Shown piece by piece: positions 1-5,852 of a DNA stretch of 6,185 nucleotides (position 1 is the first letter of the stretch; every line of letters begins with the position of its first letter). The position numbers and the translations under genes are program-made. This DNA comes from an uncultured Candidatus Competibacteraceae bacterium (lineage in GTDB: Bacteria; Pseudomonadota; Gammaproteobacteria; Competibacterales; Competibacteraceae). The stretch covers positions 1 to 6,185 of the forward strand of contig CALMNY010000359.1 in the NCBI GenBank assembly GCA_937872125.1, written 5' to 3'. The notes under the pieces are model-generated. The model did no database searches. It saw only the letters and a program-made list of their open reading frames with translations, and was not told where the DNA came from.

Positions 1-12
1 GCCTGCTGGGCA

Positions 13-339
13 TCAGGGGTTGGGCGGGTTGACAGCGGCTTCCATCAACTTTTGCAGTTCGCCGCTCTGGTAGAGTTCGAGGGTGATGTCGCAACCGCCG
101 ATCAGTTCGCCGTTGATGTAAATCTGCGGGAAGGTCGGCCAGTCGGCGTAGCGGGGCAGGTTGTCGAAGATTTCCGGGTCTTCCAGCACGTTTACGTAGG
201 CGAATGGCAGGCCAGTGGCGGCCAGCGCCTGAGAAGCGCGGTGCGAGAAGCCGCAGCGCGGCATATCCGGCGTGCCTTTCATGTAGATCACCACCGGATT
301 GTTTTCGACTTGCTCTTTGATGCGTTCCAAAACGTCCAC
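13..339 (-). CDS. grxD: Grx4-type monothiol glutaredoxin (CGFS)
   Basis: Small cytoplasmic thioredoxin-fold protein of 108 residues (E. coli Grx4 is about 115). Seen in the sequence: an N-terminal helix, a conserved YMKGTP segment at residues 19-24 with Lys21, the monothiol active site CGFS at 29-32, WPTFPQ at 67-72 including the cis-Pro region, and GGCD at 81-84, which together form the glutathione-binding groove. Proteins of this family bind a glutathione-ligated [2Fe-2S] cluster with BolA partners or as homodimers and deliver clusters rather than reduce disulfides; that role is family knowledge. I chose the GTG at 339-337 because a good Shine-Dalgarno (TGAGGT) lies 9 bases upstream and the resulting start, MDVLERIKEQ, matches the usual family length. 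A longer frame starting with GTG at 354 has no Shine-Dalgarno and adds only five residues. It follows the amidotransferase gene by 27 bases and is probably co-transcribed with it. The product assignment is secure. Confidence 0.95.
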   Translation of the reverse strand: MDVLERIKEQVENNPVVIYMKGTPDMPRCGFSHRASQALAATGLPFAYVNVLEDPEIFDNLPRYADWPTFPQIYINGELIGGCDITLELYQSGELQKLMEAAVNPPNP

Positions 340-348
340 TTCGCTTGA

Positions 349-352
349 CCTC
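349..352 (-). promoter_or_regulatory. Shine-Dalgarno GAGG deciding the grxD start
   Basis: On the minus strand GAGG, within TGAGGT, lies 9 bases before the GTG at 339. No comparable purine-rich site precedes the upstream in-frame GTG at 354, where the sequence is TCTTCCCCATT. This supports the shorter protein. Confidence 0.6.
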
Positions 353-366
353 ACAATGGGGAAGAT

Positions 367-2160
367 TCAGGCATTGACCCGCACGCCGGGGTCTACGTTC
401 AGTTGCAGCCACAGTTCCAGCAGCGCCGCGTGCCACAGCTTGCTGCCCAGCAACCGGGTCAGATGCGCCTCGGGTTCGGCCAGTAATTTATCCAGATAGG
501 CCCGCTGGAACAGGCCGCGCTCCCGGCAAGCGCGCGAATTGACGATGTCGCGCATGAACTCCAGGAACGGCCCGCGCACGAATTTGAGCGCTGGCACCGG
601 GAAATAGCCCTTGGGTCGGTCAATGACCGCTGCCGGCAATAAATCGCGGGCGATTTTCTTCAGCACGTATTTGCCATCGCCGCCGATTTTCAGGGCCGGC
701 GGCAGTTGCATCGCCAGTTCCACCAGTTCGTGATCGAGGAACGGCACCCGCGCTTCCAGCCCCCAGGCCATGGTCATGTTGTCCACCCGCTTGACCGGAT
801 CGTCCACGATCAGGGTGGTCACATCCAGCCGCAACACCCGATCCAGATATTCCTCGGCATCGGGTTCCGCCAGCCGGGCGGCGATGAGTTCGGCGGTGTA
901 ATCGGGACCCTGCCAGGTCGGGGCGACGGTTTCCAGAAACTCGGCGTGATCGCGGTCGAAATAGTGCGGCCGGAACCGTTCCAGATCGCTTCCGGTCGCG
1001 GCGGCCATGCGCGGATACCAGAAATAGCCGCCGAACACTTCGTCGGCGCCCTGGCCGCTTTGCACCACCTTGACCGCCTGGGAAACCTGCTCGGCCAGCA
1101 GGAAAAACGCCACCGCGTCCTGCCCCACCATCGGCTCGGCCATGCAAGTCACCGCTTCCGGCAGCCGTTGCAACACCTGGTCATTGGGAATCAGATACTT
1201 GTGATGGCGGGTCTGGTAGCGGGCGACCACCTGATCGGAATATTCGAACTCGCTGCCCTTCTCCTCCGGCTGATCCTCAAAGCCGACCGAAAAGGTCCGC
1301 AAATCACGGACGCCGGTTTCGGCCAGCAGCGCCACCAGCAGGCTGGAATCCAGTCCACCCGACAGCAGCACGCCCACCGGCACGTCGGCGATGTCCAGCC
1401 GCCGCCGCACCGCCAGCCGCAGCGCGGTATGCACCGCTTCGGTCCATTCGGTTTCCGTTCGCACTTCGGCCGGGCGCATGGCGCGCAAGGTCCAGTAGAC
1501 GCTGGTCCGCTCGTGGCCGCTGGCGTCAATCGTCAACGTGGTGGCCGGGGCCAGCTTGCGGATACCCTGGAGAATGGTGCGCGGTGCGGGAATGACCGCG
1601 TGCAGGGTGAGTTGGTGATGCAGCGCGACCGGATCGAGCGCGGTGTCCGCGTCCGGCGCTGCCAGCAACGCCTGACTGTTGGAGGCAAAGCGGAAGGCCT
1701 GCGGCGTGTGGCTGTAGTACAGCGGCTTGATGCCCAGCCGGTCGCGGGCCAGGAACAGGCTGCGTTCGCGCAAATTCCAGAGGGCGAAGGCGAACATGCC
1801 GATCAGATGTTCGACGCACTGTTCGCCCCATTCGGCGTAGGCTTTGAGGATGACTTCGGTATCGCCGTCGGAGAAGAAGCGGTAACCCCTGGCCAACAGA
1901 TCGCGCCGCAATTCCCGGTAGTTGTAGATCGCGCCGTTGAAGACCAGCGCCAGCCCCAGTTCGGGATCCACCATCGGCTGGTTGGAGCGGTCGCTGAGGT
2001 CAATGACCGACAGCCGGCGATGACCGAACAGCAGGGGGCCATCGGACCAGACGCCCTCGTGATCGGGACCGCGCCGGGCCAACCGCTGCAACATCCGCCC
2101 CATCAGGGCCAAATCGGGTTCGCCACCGTCGAGGCGCAGTTCGCCGCCAATGCCACACAT
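367..2160 (-). CDS. asnO: N-acetylglutaminylglutamine amidotransferase (asparagine synthetase B family)
   Basis: A 597-residue class II glutamine amidotransferase fused to an ATP-dependent amide synthetase. The N-terminal glutaminase domain (about 2-190) has nucleophile Cys2 in MCGIGG, GHRRLSVIDLS at 46-56, FNGAIYN at 74-80 and DGDTEV at 98-103. The synthetase domain (about 240-590) has the pyrophosphate-binding loop SGGLDSS at 267-273, SGQGADEVFGGY at 368-379, VDNMTMAWGLEARVPFLDHE at 459-478 and RPKGYFPVPALK at 515-526. The length, KVVQSGQGADEVFGGY, DDPVKRVDNMTMAWG and RPKGYFPVPALK match my recollection of the NAGGN amidotransferase subfamily better than ordinary AsnB. That subfamily amidates N-acetylglutaminylglutamine to the osmoprotectant NAGGN in the cytoplasm. 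The start is fixed because Cys2 must be the N-terminal nucleophile after Met removal, yet no Shine-Dalgarno is visible. It lies 26 bases after the BON lipoprotein gene and 27 before grxD. The partner synthetase gene ngg, usually adjacent, is absent here. A plain asparagine synthetase is the main alternative. Confidence 0.87.
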   Translation of the reverse strand: MCGIGGELRLDGGEPDLALMGRMLQRLARRGPDHEGVWSDGPLLFGHRRLSVIDLSDRSNQPMVDPELGLALVFNGAIYNYRELRRDLLARGYRFFSDGDTEVILKAYAEWGEQCVEHLIGMFAFALWNLRERSLFLARDRLGIKPLYYSHTPQAFRFASNSQALLAAPDADTALDPVALHHQLTLHAVIPAPRTILQGIRKLAPATTLTIDASGHERTSVYWTLRAMRPAEVRTETEWTEAVHTALRLAVRRRLDIADVPVGVLLSGGLDSSLLVALLAETGVRDLRTFSVGFEDQPEEKGSEFEYSDQVVARYQTRHHKYLIPNDQVLQRLPEAVTCMAEPMVGQDAVAFFLLAEQVSQAVKVVQSGQGADEVFGGYFWYPRMAAATGSDLERFRPHYFDRDHAEFLETVAPTWQGPDYTAELIAARLAEPDAEEYLDRVLRLDVTTLIVDDPVKRVDNMTMAWGLEARVPFLDHELVELAMQLPPALKIGGDGKYVLKKIARDLLPAAVIDRPKGYFPVPALKFVRGPFLEFMRDIVNSRACRERGLFQRAYLDKLLAEPEAHLTRLLGSKLWHAALLELWLQLNVDPGVRVNA

Positions 2161-2186
2161 GGTATTTATTTAATCGCAGGGTCGGA

Positions 2187-2552
2187 TTAGCGAGGGTATT
2201 GCAAGCTGGAAACGTTGACCGGCGGGCGCACGCCGGGCGCGTTGCGGGCCAGAGAACCAGCGCGCAGGTAGGCCTGGACGTTGGGTGTGTTGCCGCTCAG
2301 GGTGACCCTGCCGCTGTCAACCGTGACCGTGATGTTGGCCGCGGCCAGTTCCGGGTCCTGCTTGAAAGCCTCCTTGATGCTGGCGCTGATTTCGGAATCG
2401 CTGACCTTGGGACCGCTGCGTCCGCCGTCGCGTAAACTGGCGGCGCTGGCAGTTCCGCTGTCATCGCTGGAGCCGCTACCCAGGCTGACGCAGCCGGCAG
2501 TGGCGGCCAGGGCGGCCAGAAGAACGGGGATCAGGAGCTGGCGCGAATTCAT
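2187..2552 (-). CDS. BON-domain lipoprotein
   Basis: A 121-residue predicted lipoprotein. Residues 1-20 form a lipoprotein signal peptide (basic MNSRQ, hydrophobic LLIPVLLAALAA) ending in TAGC with lipid-acceptor Cys21; Thr at -3 makes the lipobox slightly atypical. A Ser/Gly-rich linker (about 22-48) leads to one BON domain (about 50-118) with the typical pattern: a helix (SEISASIKEAFKQDP), ITVTVDSGRVTLSGNTP, then a second helix and a closing strand. BON domains occur in OsmY and other envelope proteins and are thought to bind phospholipid or protect the envelope during osmotic stress; this is family knowledge. The frame is open upstream to 2660, but that extension would place the signal peptide 36 residues inside the protein. 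The ATG at 2552 has GGAGA 9 bases upstream, so I use it. It is first in a probable operon with the NAGGN-type amidotransferase and grxD, and divergent from sodB. Confidence 0.88.
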   Translation of the reverse strand: MNSRQLLIPVLLAALAATAGCVSLGSGSSDDSGTASAASLRDGGRSGPKVSDSEISASIKEAFKQDPELAAANITVTVDSGRVTLSGNTPNVQAYLRAGSLARNAPGVRPPVNVSSLQYPR

Positions 2553-2561
2553 CAGGTTCGG

Positions 2562-2566
2562 TCTCC
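2562..2566 (-). promoter_or_regulatory. Shine-Dalgarno GGAGA deciding the BON lipoprotein start
   Basis: Minus-strand GGAGA sits 9 bases before the ATG at 2552, directly ahead of the signal peptide. This favours that start over ATG codons at 2594 and 2660 in the same open frame. Confidence 0.7.
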
Positions 2567-2654
2567 AAAAATCTGAAACGGGGAGGCGCGGCATGAAAAA
2601 TTCCGCGCAGAATCGGCGGGAAGAATAGCACACTCGCACCGTCCCGGCGCCGCG

Positions 2655-2683
2655 TTGCATCAGCCGGAACCGGCGTCTAGACT
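2655..2683 (+). promoter_or_regulatory. candidate sigma70 promoter for sodB with palindromic spacer
   Basis: TTGCAT (2655-2660) and TAGACT (2678-2683) are separated by 17 bases. They match the sigma70 consensus at only 3/6 and 4/6 positions, so this is a weak candidate. The spacer contains the palindrome GCCGGAACCGGC (2663-2674), and a second palindrome, GTCTAGAC (2675-2682), covers most of the -10. Either could be an operator. A start near 2690 would leave a leader of about 95 bases before the sodB ATG. The promoter call is inference; the palindromes are directly visible. Confidence 0.3.
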
Positions 2684-2706
2684 AGCCCGGCTTTCCTGCC
2701 CAGCCT

Positions 2707-2737
2707 CGTGATGACCATGAAACTTGCAGCCATCACG
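2707..2737 (+). repeat. inverted repeat in presumed sodB leader
   Basis: CGTGATG (2707-2713) and CATCACG (2731-2737) are perfect 7-base complements around 17 bases. If the leader starts near 2690 they would form a stem-loop about 48 bases ahead of the sodB start codon and leave the Shine-Dalgarno free. It could stabilise the mRNA, bind a regulator as DNA, or be chance. Confidence 0.35.
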
Positions 2738-2771
2738 GGACTCCAAACGGGCGTTTACCCCACTACTGAAT

Positions 2772-2776
2772 GGAGA
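2772..2776 (+). promoter_or_regulatory. Shine-Dalgarno GGAGA deciding the sodB start
   Basis: GGAGA ends 9 bases before the ATG at 2786. The frame is open back to a GTG at 2708, but the 26 extra residues resemble neither SodB nor a signal peptide, so the later start is right. Confidence 0.75.
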
Positions 2777-2785
2777 AAAGACGCA

Positions 2786-3364
2786 ATGGTTCATGAACTT
2801 CCTGCACTGCCCTATGCCAAGAACGCCCTGGAGCCGCATATCTCGGCGGAAACCCTCGAGTATCATTACGGCAAGCATCACCAGGCCTACGTCACTAATC
2901 TGAATAATCTGATCAAGGGCACGGAATTCGAGAATCTGTCGCTCGAAGACATCGTGCTCAAATCCTCTGGCGGCATCTTCAACAACGCCGCGCAGGTCTG
3001 GAATCACACCTTCTACTGGAACTGCCTGAAGCCGAACGGCGGCGGCGAGCCGACCGGCGCGCTGGCGGCGGCGATCAATCAGAAGTTCGGTTCGTTCGCG
3101 GCGTTCAAGGAAGAGTTCACCAAGTGCGCAGTGGGCACCTTCGGTTCCGGCTGGGGTTGGTTGGTCAAGAATCCGGATGGTTCGGTGGAACTGATGAGCA
3201 CGTCCAATGCGGGCACGCCAGCGACCGCTGGCAAAAAGGCCCTGCTGACCTGCGACGTGTGGGAGCACGCCTACTACATTGATTACCGTAACCTGCGGCC
3301 CAAGTACGTCGAGGCGTTCTGGAATCTGGTGAACTGGGACTTCGTAGCCCAACAGTACGCTTGA
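2786..3364 (+). CDS. sodB: iron superoxide dismutase
   Basis: A 192-residue enzyme (E. coli SodB is 193) that disproportionates superoxide to oxygen and hydrogen peroxide in the cytoplasm. The four metal ligands are visible: His27 (in EYHYGKHH), His74 (in VWNHTFYW), Asp157 and His161 (in DVWEHAYY). Metal type is read from the second shell: the active-site glutamine is at 70 (AAQVWNH) and residue 142 is Ala (SNAGTP). This is the Fe-SOD arrangement; Mn enzymes have Gly and Gln at the equivalent places. FGSGWGWLV (119-127) and the C-terminal [20 protein letters not shown] block are also typical. There is no signal peptide. The start at 2786 has a good Shine-Dalgarno. The gene is monocistronic by context: divergent from the BON lipoprotein gene and converging on the CorC-like gene with a 13-base gap. 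A cambialistic enzyme cannot be excluded, but the family call is certain. Confidence 0.97.
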   Translation: MVHELPALPYAKNALEPHISAETLEYHYGKHHQAYVTNLNNLIKGTEFENLSLEDIVLKSSGGIFNNAAQVWNHTFYWNCLKPNGGGEPTGALAAAINQKFGSFAAFKEEFTKCAVGTFGSGWGWLVKNPDGSVELMSTSNAGTPATAGKKALLTCDVWEHAYYIDYRNLRPKYVEAFWNLVNWDFVAQQYA

Positions 3365-3377
3365 GCCTGGGTCCAGA

Positions 3378-4676
3378 TCAGACAACGGCCGGCTCGGAAC
3401 TGACCAGCACCTTGTCAATCCGCCGGCCATCCATATCCACTACCTCGAAGCGGTAGCCGCGCCAGACGAACCATTGGCCGGTCGCGGGCACCTCGCCCAG
3501 TTGGGCCAGCACCAGCCCGGCGAGGGTGTAATAGTCGCCCTCGCCGGGCTGGCCCTGTAAATTCAACAGCTCCCACAACTCGCCCACCGGCAGGCCACCG
3601 TCCATCAACCAGGAACCGTCGTCCCGCCGCACCACTTCGGGTTCGACCACCTCCTGGTTTTCCGCCAAATCGCCGACAACGGCCTCCATCAGATCGGTCA
3701 GCGTCACCAGCCCTTCCAGTCCGCCGTATTCATCGCGGACCAGCGCCAGCCGCGCCGCCGACCGCTTGAGCAATTCCAGCACCTGCAAAGTGCGGGTGCT
3801 TTCGTGGACTACCGGCGTTTCCCGTAGCAACGCCGTAAAATCCGGCTGCTGGCCGGCCAGATAGTAATCGAGCAAATCCTTGGCGCGCACCACCCCCTGC
3901 ACTTCATCAATCGCGCCCTGACCCGCCGGATAGCGGGAGTAACGGCCATCCTGGATGGCGCGCAACAACAGGTCCGGCGGGTCGTCCAGATTGAGCCAGA
4001 CAATCGCGGTGCGCGGCGTCATGACCGCGCCGACCGGCTGATCGGCCAGCCGCATAACGCCGCTGATCATCTCCTGCTCAGCGCGTTCCACTACCCCGGA
4101 GGCGGCGGCTTCGGCGATCAGGGTTTTGATTTCCTCGTCGGTAATGCGGTGCGCCGGGATCGAACTCACGCCCAGCAGGCGCAGGACGGCGCGGGTGGAA
4201 AGATCGAGCAGCCAGACCAGCGGGGAACCGATCCAGGCAACGATCCGCATGGGCCAGGCGACCGCCGCCGCCAGCCGTTCGGCATCGCGCAGGGCCAAAT
4301 GCTTGGGGACCAGTTCGCCGATGATCAGCGACAGGTAGGTGATCATCGCCACCACCAGGCCCAGAGCCAGTTCGCTGCTGTAGGGGACGAGCGCGGGAAA
4401 GGTCGCCGTCAGCCAGACATCCAGTTTATCGGCCAGGGTCGCGCCGCCGAAGGCGCCGGCGAAGATGCCGATCAGGGTAATGCCGATCTGGACAGTGGAC
4501 AGGAACCGGCCGGGATGTTCGGCCAGTTGCAGCGCGGTGGCCGCGCCGCGCTGACCGGCGTCTGCCATCTGCCGCAGCCGGGCCTTGCGCGACGACACCA
4601 CTGCCAGTTCGGCCATGGCGAAAAAGCCGTTGAGCACGATCAACAGCAGGATGATCAGGATTTCCCAGATGGCCAT
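3378..4676 (-). CDS. HlyC/CorC-family membrane protein (CNNM, CBS pair, CorC_HlyC domains)
   Basis: A 432-residue inner-membrane protein with the complete three-part architecture. The CNNM/DUF21 domain (about 1-195) has roughly four hydrophobic segments (about 3-25, 59-80, 104-127, 136-158), the motif NGFFAMAELAVVSSRKARLR at 16-35, GITLIGIFAGAFGG at 65-78 and GELVPKHLALR at 120-130. A CBS-domain pair follows (about 214-340), with VMTPRTAIVWL and later VRDEYGGLEGLVTLTDLMEAVVGD. The CorC_HlyC domain (about 350-428) contains DGSWLMDGGLPVGELWELL. The family includes YtfL, YoaE and CorC of E. coli and the CNNM proteins, and is linked to Mg2+/Co2+ efflux or other cation homeostasis; CBS domains usually sense adenine nucleotides. 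The hemolysin name is historical. The exact substrate is unknown and I give no symbol. The ATG at 4676 precedes the first membrane segment, though only a weak GAG lies upstream. It lies 69 bases after the binding-protein gene and could be co-transcribed. Confidence 0.93.
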   Translation of the reverse strand: MAIWEILIILLLIVLNGFFAMAELAVVSSRKARLRQMADAGQRGAATALQLAEHPGRFLSTVQIGITLIGIFAGAFGGATLADKLDVWLTATFPALVPYSSELALGLVVAMITYLSLIIGELVPKHLALRDAERLAAAVAWPMRIVAWIGSPLVWLLDLSTRAVLRLLGVSSIPAHRITDEEIKTLIAEAAASGVVERAEQEMISGVMRLADQPVGAVMTPRTAIVWLNLDDPPDLLLRAIQDGRYSRYPAGQGAIDEVQGVVRAKDLLDYYLAGQQPDFTALLRETPVVHESTRTLQVLELLKRSAARLALVRDEYGGLEGLVTLTDLMEAVVGDLAENQEVVEPEVVRRDDGSWLMDGGLPVGELWELLNLQGQPGEGDYYTLAGLVLAQLGEVPATGQWFVWRGYRFEVVDMDGRRIDKVLVSSEPAVV

Positions 4677-4698
4677 AAGACGAGGCTCAGAGTGGGAG

Positions 4699-4741
4699 GA
4701 GGCGCCGAATGGCCCTGGTGCGCCTCGGTGGAAAGAGGCGC
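4699..4741. repeat. three-arm GAGGCGC repeat forming alternative hairpins
   Basis: GAGGCGC occurs at 4699-4705 and 4735-4741, and its reverse complement GCGCCTC at 4720-4726, all in the gap between the binding-protein stop and the CorC-like start. The middle arm can pair with either side: a 7-bp stem with a 14-base loop, or a 7-bp stem with an 8-base loop (GGTGGAAA on the plus strand). There is no T-run after either stem on the minus strand, so a standard intrinsic terminator is not supported. It may be an intercistronic processing or attenuation structure, or a small duplication. Confidence 0.5.
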
Positions 4742-4745
4742 CGGT

Positions 4746-5582
4746 TCATTCGGCCACCTGAGCGGCCCAGTCGCGGGTCTTGAACCAGTAGTCGTGCCGT
4801 TCCTTCAGCCAGCCATCCTGCTGGCGCAGCAGGATCCAGTTGTTGAAGAAGTTCAGGGCATCGGGATCGCCCTTGCGCAGCGCGAAGCCTTCCGCGCCCT
4901 GCACGAACGGTTCGGGAATCGGCAGGAACAGCTTGTCGGGATGCTTGAGCGCCTCAAATGCCGGCGTCGGCGTGCTGGTGATGAAGGCGTGCGCCTTGCC
5001 GTTCAGCACCTCCTGCAAAGCCAGTGCGTCCTCATCGAACTGACGCAGCGTGGCCTTGGACATCAACCGTTTGGCAGCAGTGGCCGGGGTCGCGCCGCGC
5101 CGCACTGCCAGCACCACATCCGGTTTGTTGAAGTCCTCCAGCGACTTGAAACCGGCCGCCAGTTCCTTGTTCGCCACCAGGTGAATACCGGAATTGGCGT
5201 AGGGCTGGGTAAAATTGACGGTCAGATTCCGTTCCGGGGTGATGGACATCCCGCCGATGACGACGTCGAACTTGCCGGCCAGCAGGGCGGGGATGATGCC
5301 ATCCCAGGCGGTGGGCACGAACTCGGCCTTGACCTTCATGTCCTCGGCCAGTTGTTTAGCGACGTCGATTTCGTAGCCGATGAGTTCGCCGTTCTTGTTG
5401 CGCATCGCCCAGGGAACGAAGGTGGACAGGCCAACCCGGATCGCGCCGCGTTTCTTGATGGTTTCCAGCACGCTGGCGGCGGCGAGTTGCTGGCTGGCGT
5501 TCTGGGCGCGGGCCAGCGGCGGCAGCAGGATCGCGAGCAGCAGGACAGCGGTTGTCAGAATGGAGTACAGGCGGGTGCTCAT
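4746..5582 (-). CDS. ABC-type periplasmic solute-binding protein, family 3 (amino-acid type)
   Basis: A 278-residue secreted binding protein. Residues 1-26 form a Sec signal peptide (MSTRLYS, hydrophobic LTTAVLLLAILLPP) with an ARA|Q cleavage site after Ala26; there is no lipobox cysteine, so it should be free in the periplasm. The SBP_bac_3 domain covers about 45-268 and shows VLETIKKRGAIRVGLS, PWAMRNKNGELIGYEIDVAK at 57-76, WDGIIPALLAGKFDVVIGGM at 93-112, SITPERN at 113-119 with the usual ligand carboxylate-binding Arg118, FTQPY at 124-128 and the RRGAT loop at 161-165. Such proteins capture polar or basic amino acids, or related small ligands, for an ABC importer; the ligand cannot be read from sequence. 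No permease or ATPase gene lies nearby, so it may serve a transporter encoded elsewhere or have a sensory role. The ATG at 5582 has AAAGAG 8 bases upstream. The downstream CorC-like gene is functionally unrelated as far as I can tell. Confidence 0.92.
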   Translation of the reverse strand: MSTRLYSILTTAVLLLAILLPPLARAQNASQQLAAASVLETIKKRGAIRVGLSTFVPWAMRNKNGELIGYEIDVAKQLAEDMKVKAEFVPTAWDGIIPALLAGKFDVVIGGMSITPERNLTVNFTQPYANSGIHLVANKELAAGFKSLEDFNKPDVVLAVRRGATPATAAKRLMSKATLRQFDEDALALQEVLNGKAHAFITSTPTPAFEALKHPDKLFLPIPEPFVQGAEGFALRKGDPDALNFFNNWILLRQQDGWLKERHDYWFKTRDWAAQVAE

Positions 5583-5616
5583 GGAAGATGCTCTTTGGTG
5601 GTTGCTTTAGCGGCAA

Positions 5617-5645
5617 GATATACCGGACTGTCGCAGTCAGGGCAA
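5617..5645 (-). promoter_or_regulatory. candidate sigma70 promoter for the solute-binding protein gene
   Basis: On the minus strand TTGCCC (5645-5640) and TATATC (5622-5617) are 17 bases apart, each matching the consensus at 4/6. Transcription would start near 5610, giving a leader of about 28 bases, and the AAAGAG ribosome site (5596-5591) lies inside it. The spacer holds a dyad, GACTG-TCG-CAGTC on the plus strand (5626-5638), which could be an operator. Positions and spacing are visible; function is inferred. Confidence 0.4.
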
Positions 5646-5761
5646 CCGAATCGAGTTTGACCGTCGCTCGCACTCGAACCTTCATGACAGGGGCGGTTGG
5701 GATAACTCTGCATGTCGGCCATGAATCAACGCACTGCTAGTCGGTGGGTTGGAACGCAACT

Positions 5762-5852
5762 GATTACCCACATCTGCATGTTATTGATTAGTGCCATTAT
5801 AATAAGCAAACGTTCCCTCCCCCTGGTGGGAGAGGGGGATTTGTGGGTAATC
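5762..5852. mobile_element. candidate 91-bp MITE-like element with 11-bp terminal inverted repeats
   Basis: GATTACCCACA at 5762-5772 and TGTGGGTAATC at 5842-5852 are perfect 11-base inverted repeats bounding 91 bp. The interior has an AT-rich core (about 5777-5810) that contrasts with the GC-rich surroundings and includes a perfect TATAAT at 5798-5803 without a good -35, plus a hairpin at 5814-5837. There is no coding capacity for a transposase. No target-site duplication is evident (CAACT on the left, GGGTG on the right), so an old insertion, a later deletion at one flank, or a non-transposon dispersed repeat are all possible. I do not recognise the ends as those of a named insertion sequence. 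Confidence 0.45.
5814..5837. repeat. C-run/G-run hairpin of the dispersed intergenic type
   Basis: CCCTCCCCC (5815-5823) pairs with GGGAGAGGG (5828-5836) around the loop TGGT, with one mismatch (C5820 against A5831); T5814-G5837 could add a wobble pair. Short palindromes of this composition are common multi-copy intergenic repeats in proteobacteria, from general knowledge. It lies inside the candidate element. Confidence 0.55.

Noticed and set aside
706..2190. A 494-codon plus-strand open frame opposite the amidotransferase gene
   Set aside because: It is rich in His, Gln, Arg and Gly with no domain, and lies antisense to a clearly conserved enzyme. Long antisense frames are expected in GC-rich DNA.
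2553..2660. N-terminal extension of the BON lipoprotein
   Set aside because: It would bury a good lipoprotein signal peptide 36 residues in, and the Shine-Dalgarno is placed for the ATG at 2552.
2660..3430. A 256-codon minus-strand open frame opposite sodB
   Set aside because: It is a shadow of sodB with no domain and overlaps the end of the CorC-like gene in another frame.
4699..4726. Intrinsic terminator after the binding-protein gene
   Set aside because: The stem is good but no T-run follows on the minus strand, so I list it only as a repeat or hairpin.
4149..5660. A 503-codon plus-strand open frame crossing the binding-protein and CorC-like genes
   Set aside because: It is antisense to two real genes and the gap between them, with low-complexity Gln/Gly/Arg composition and no recognisable motif.
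5748..5760. GTTG-N5-CAAC inverted repeat beside the element
   Set aside because: Four-base arms are expected by chance at this scale, and it does not align with the element's ends.
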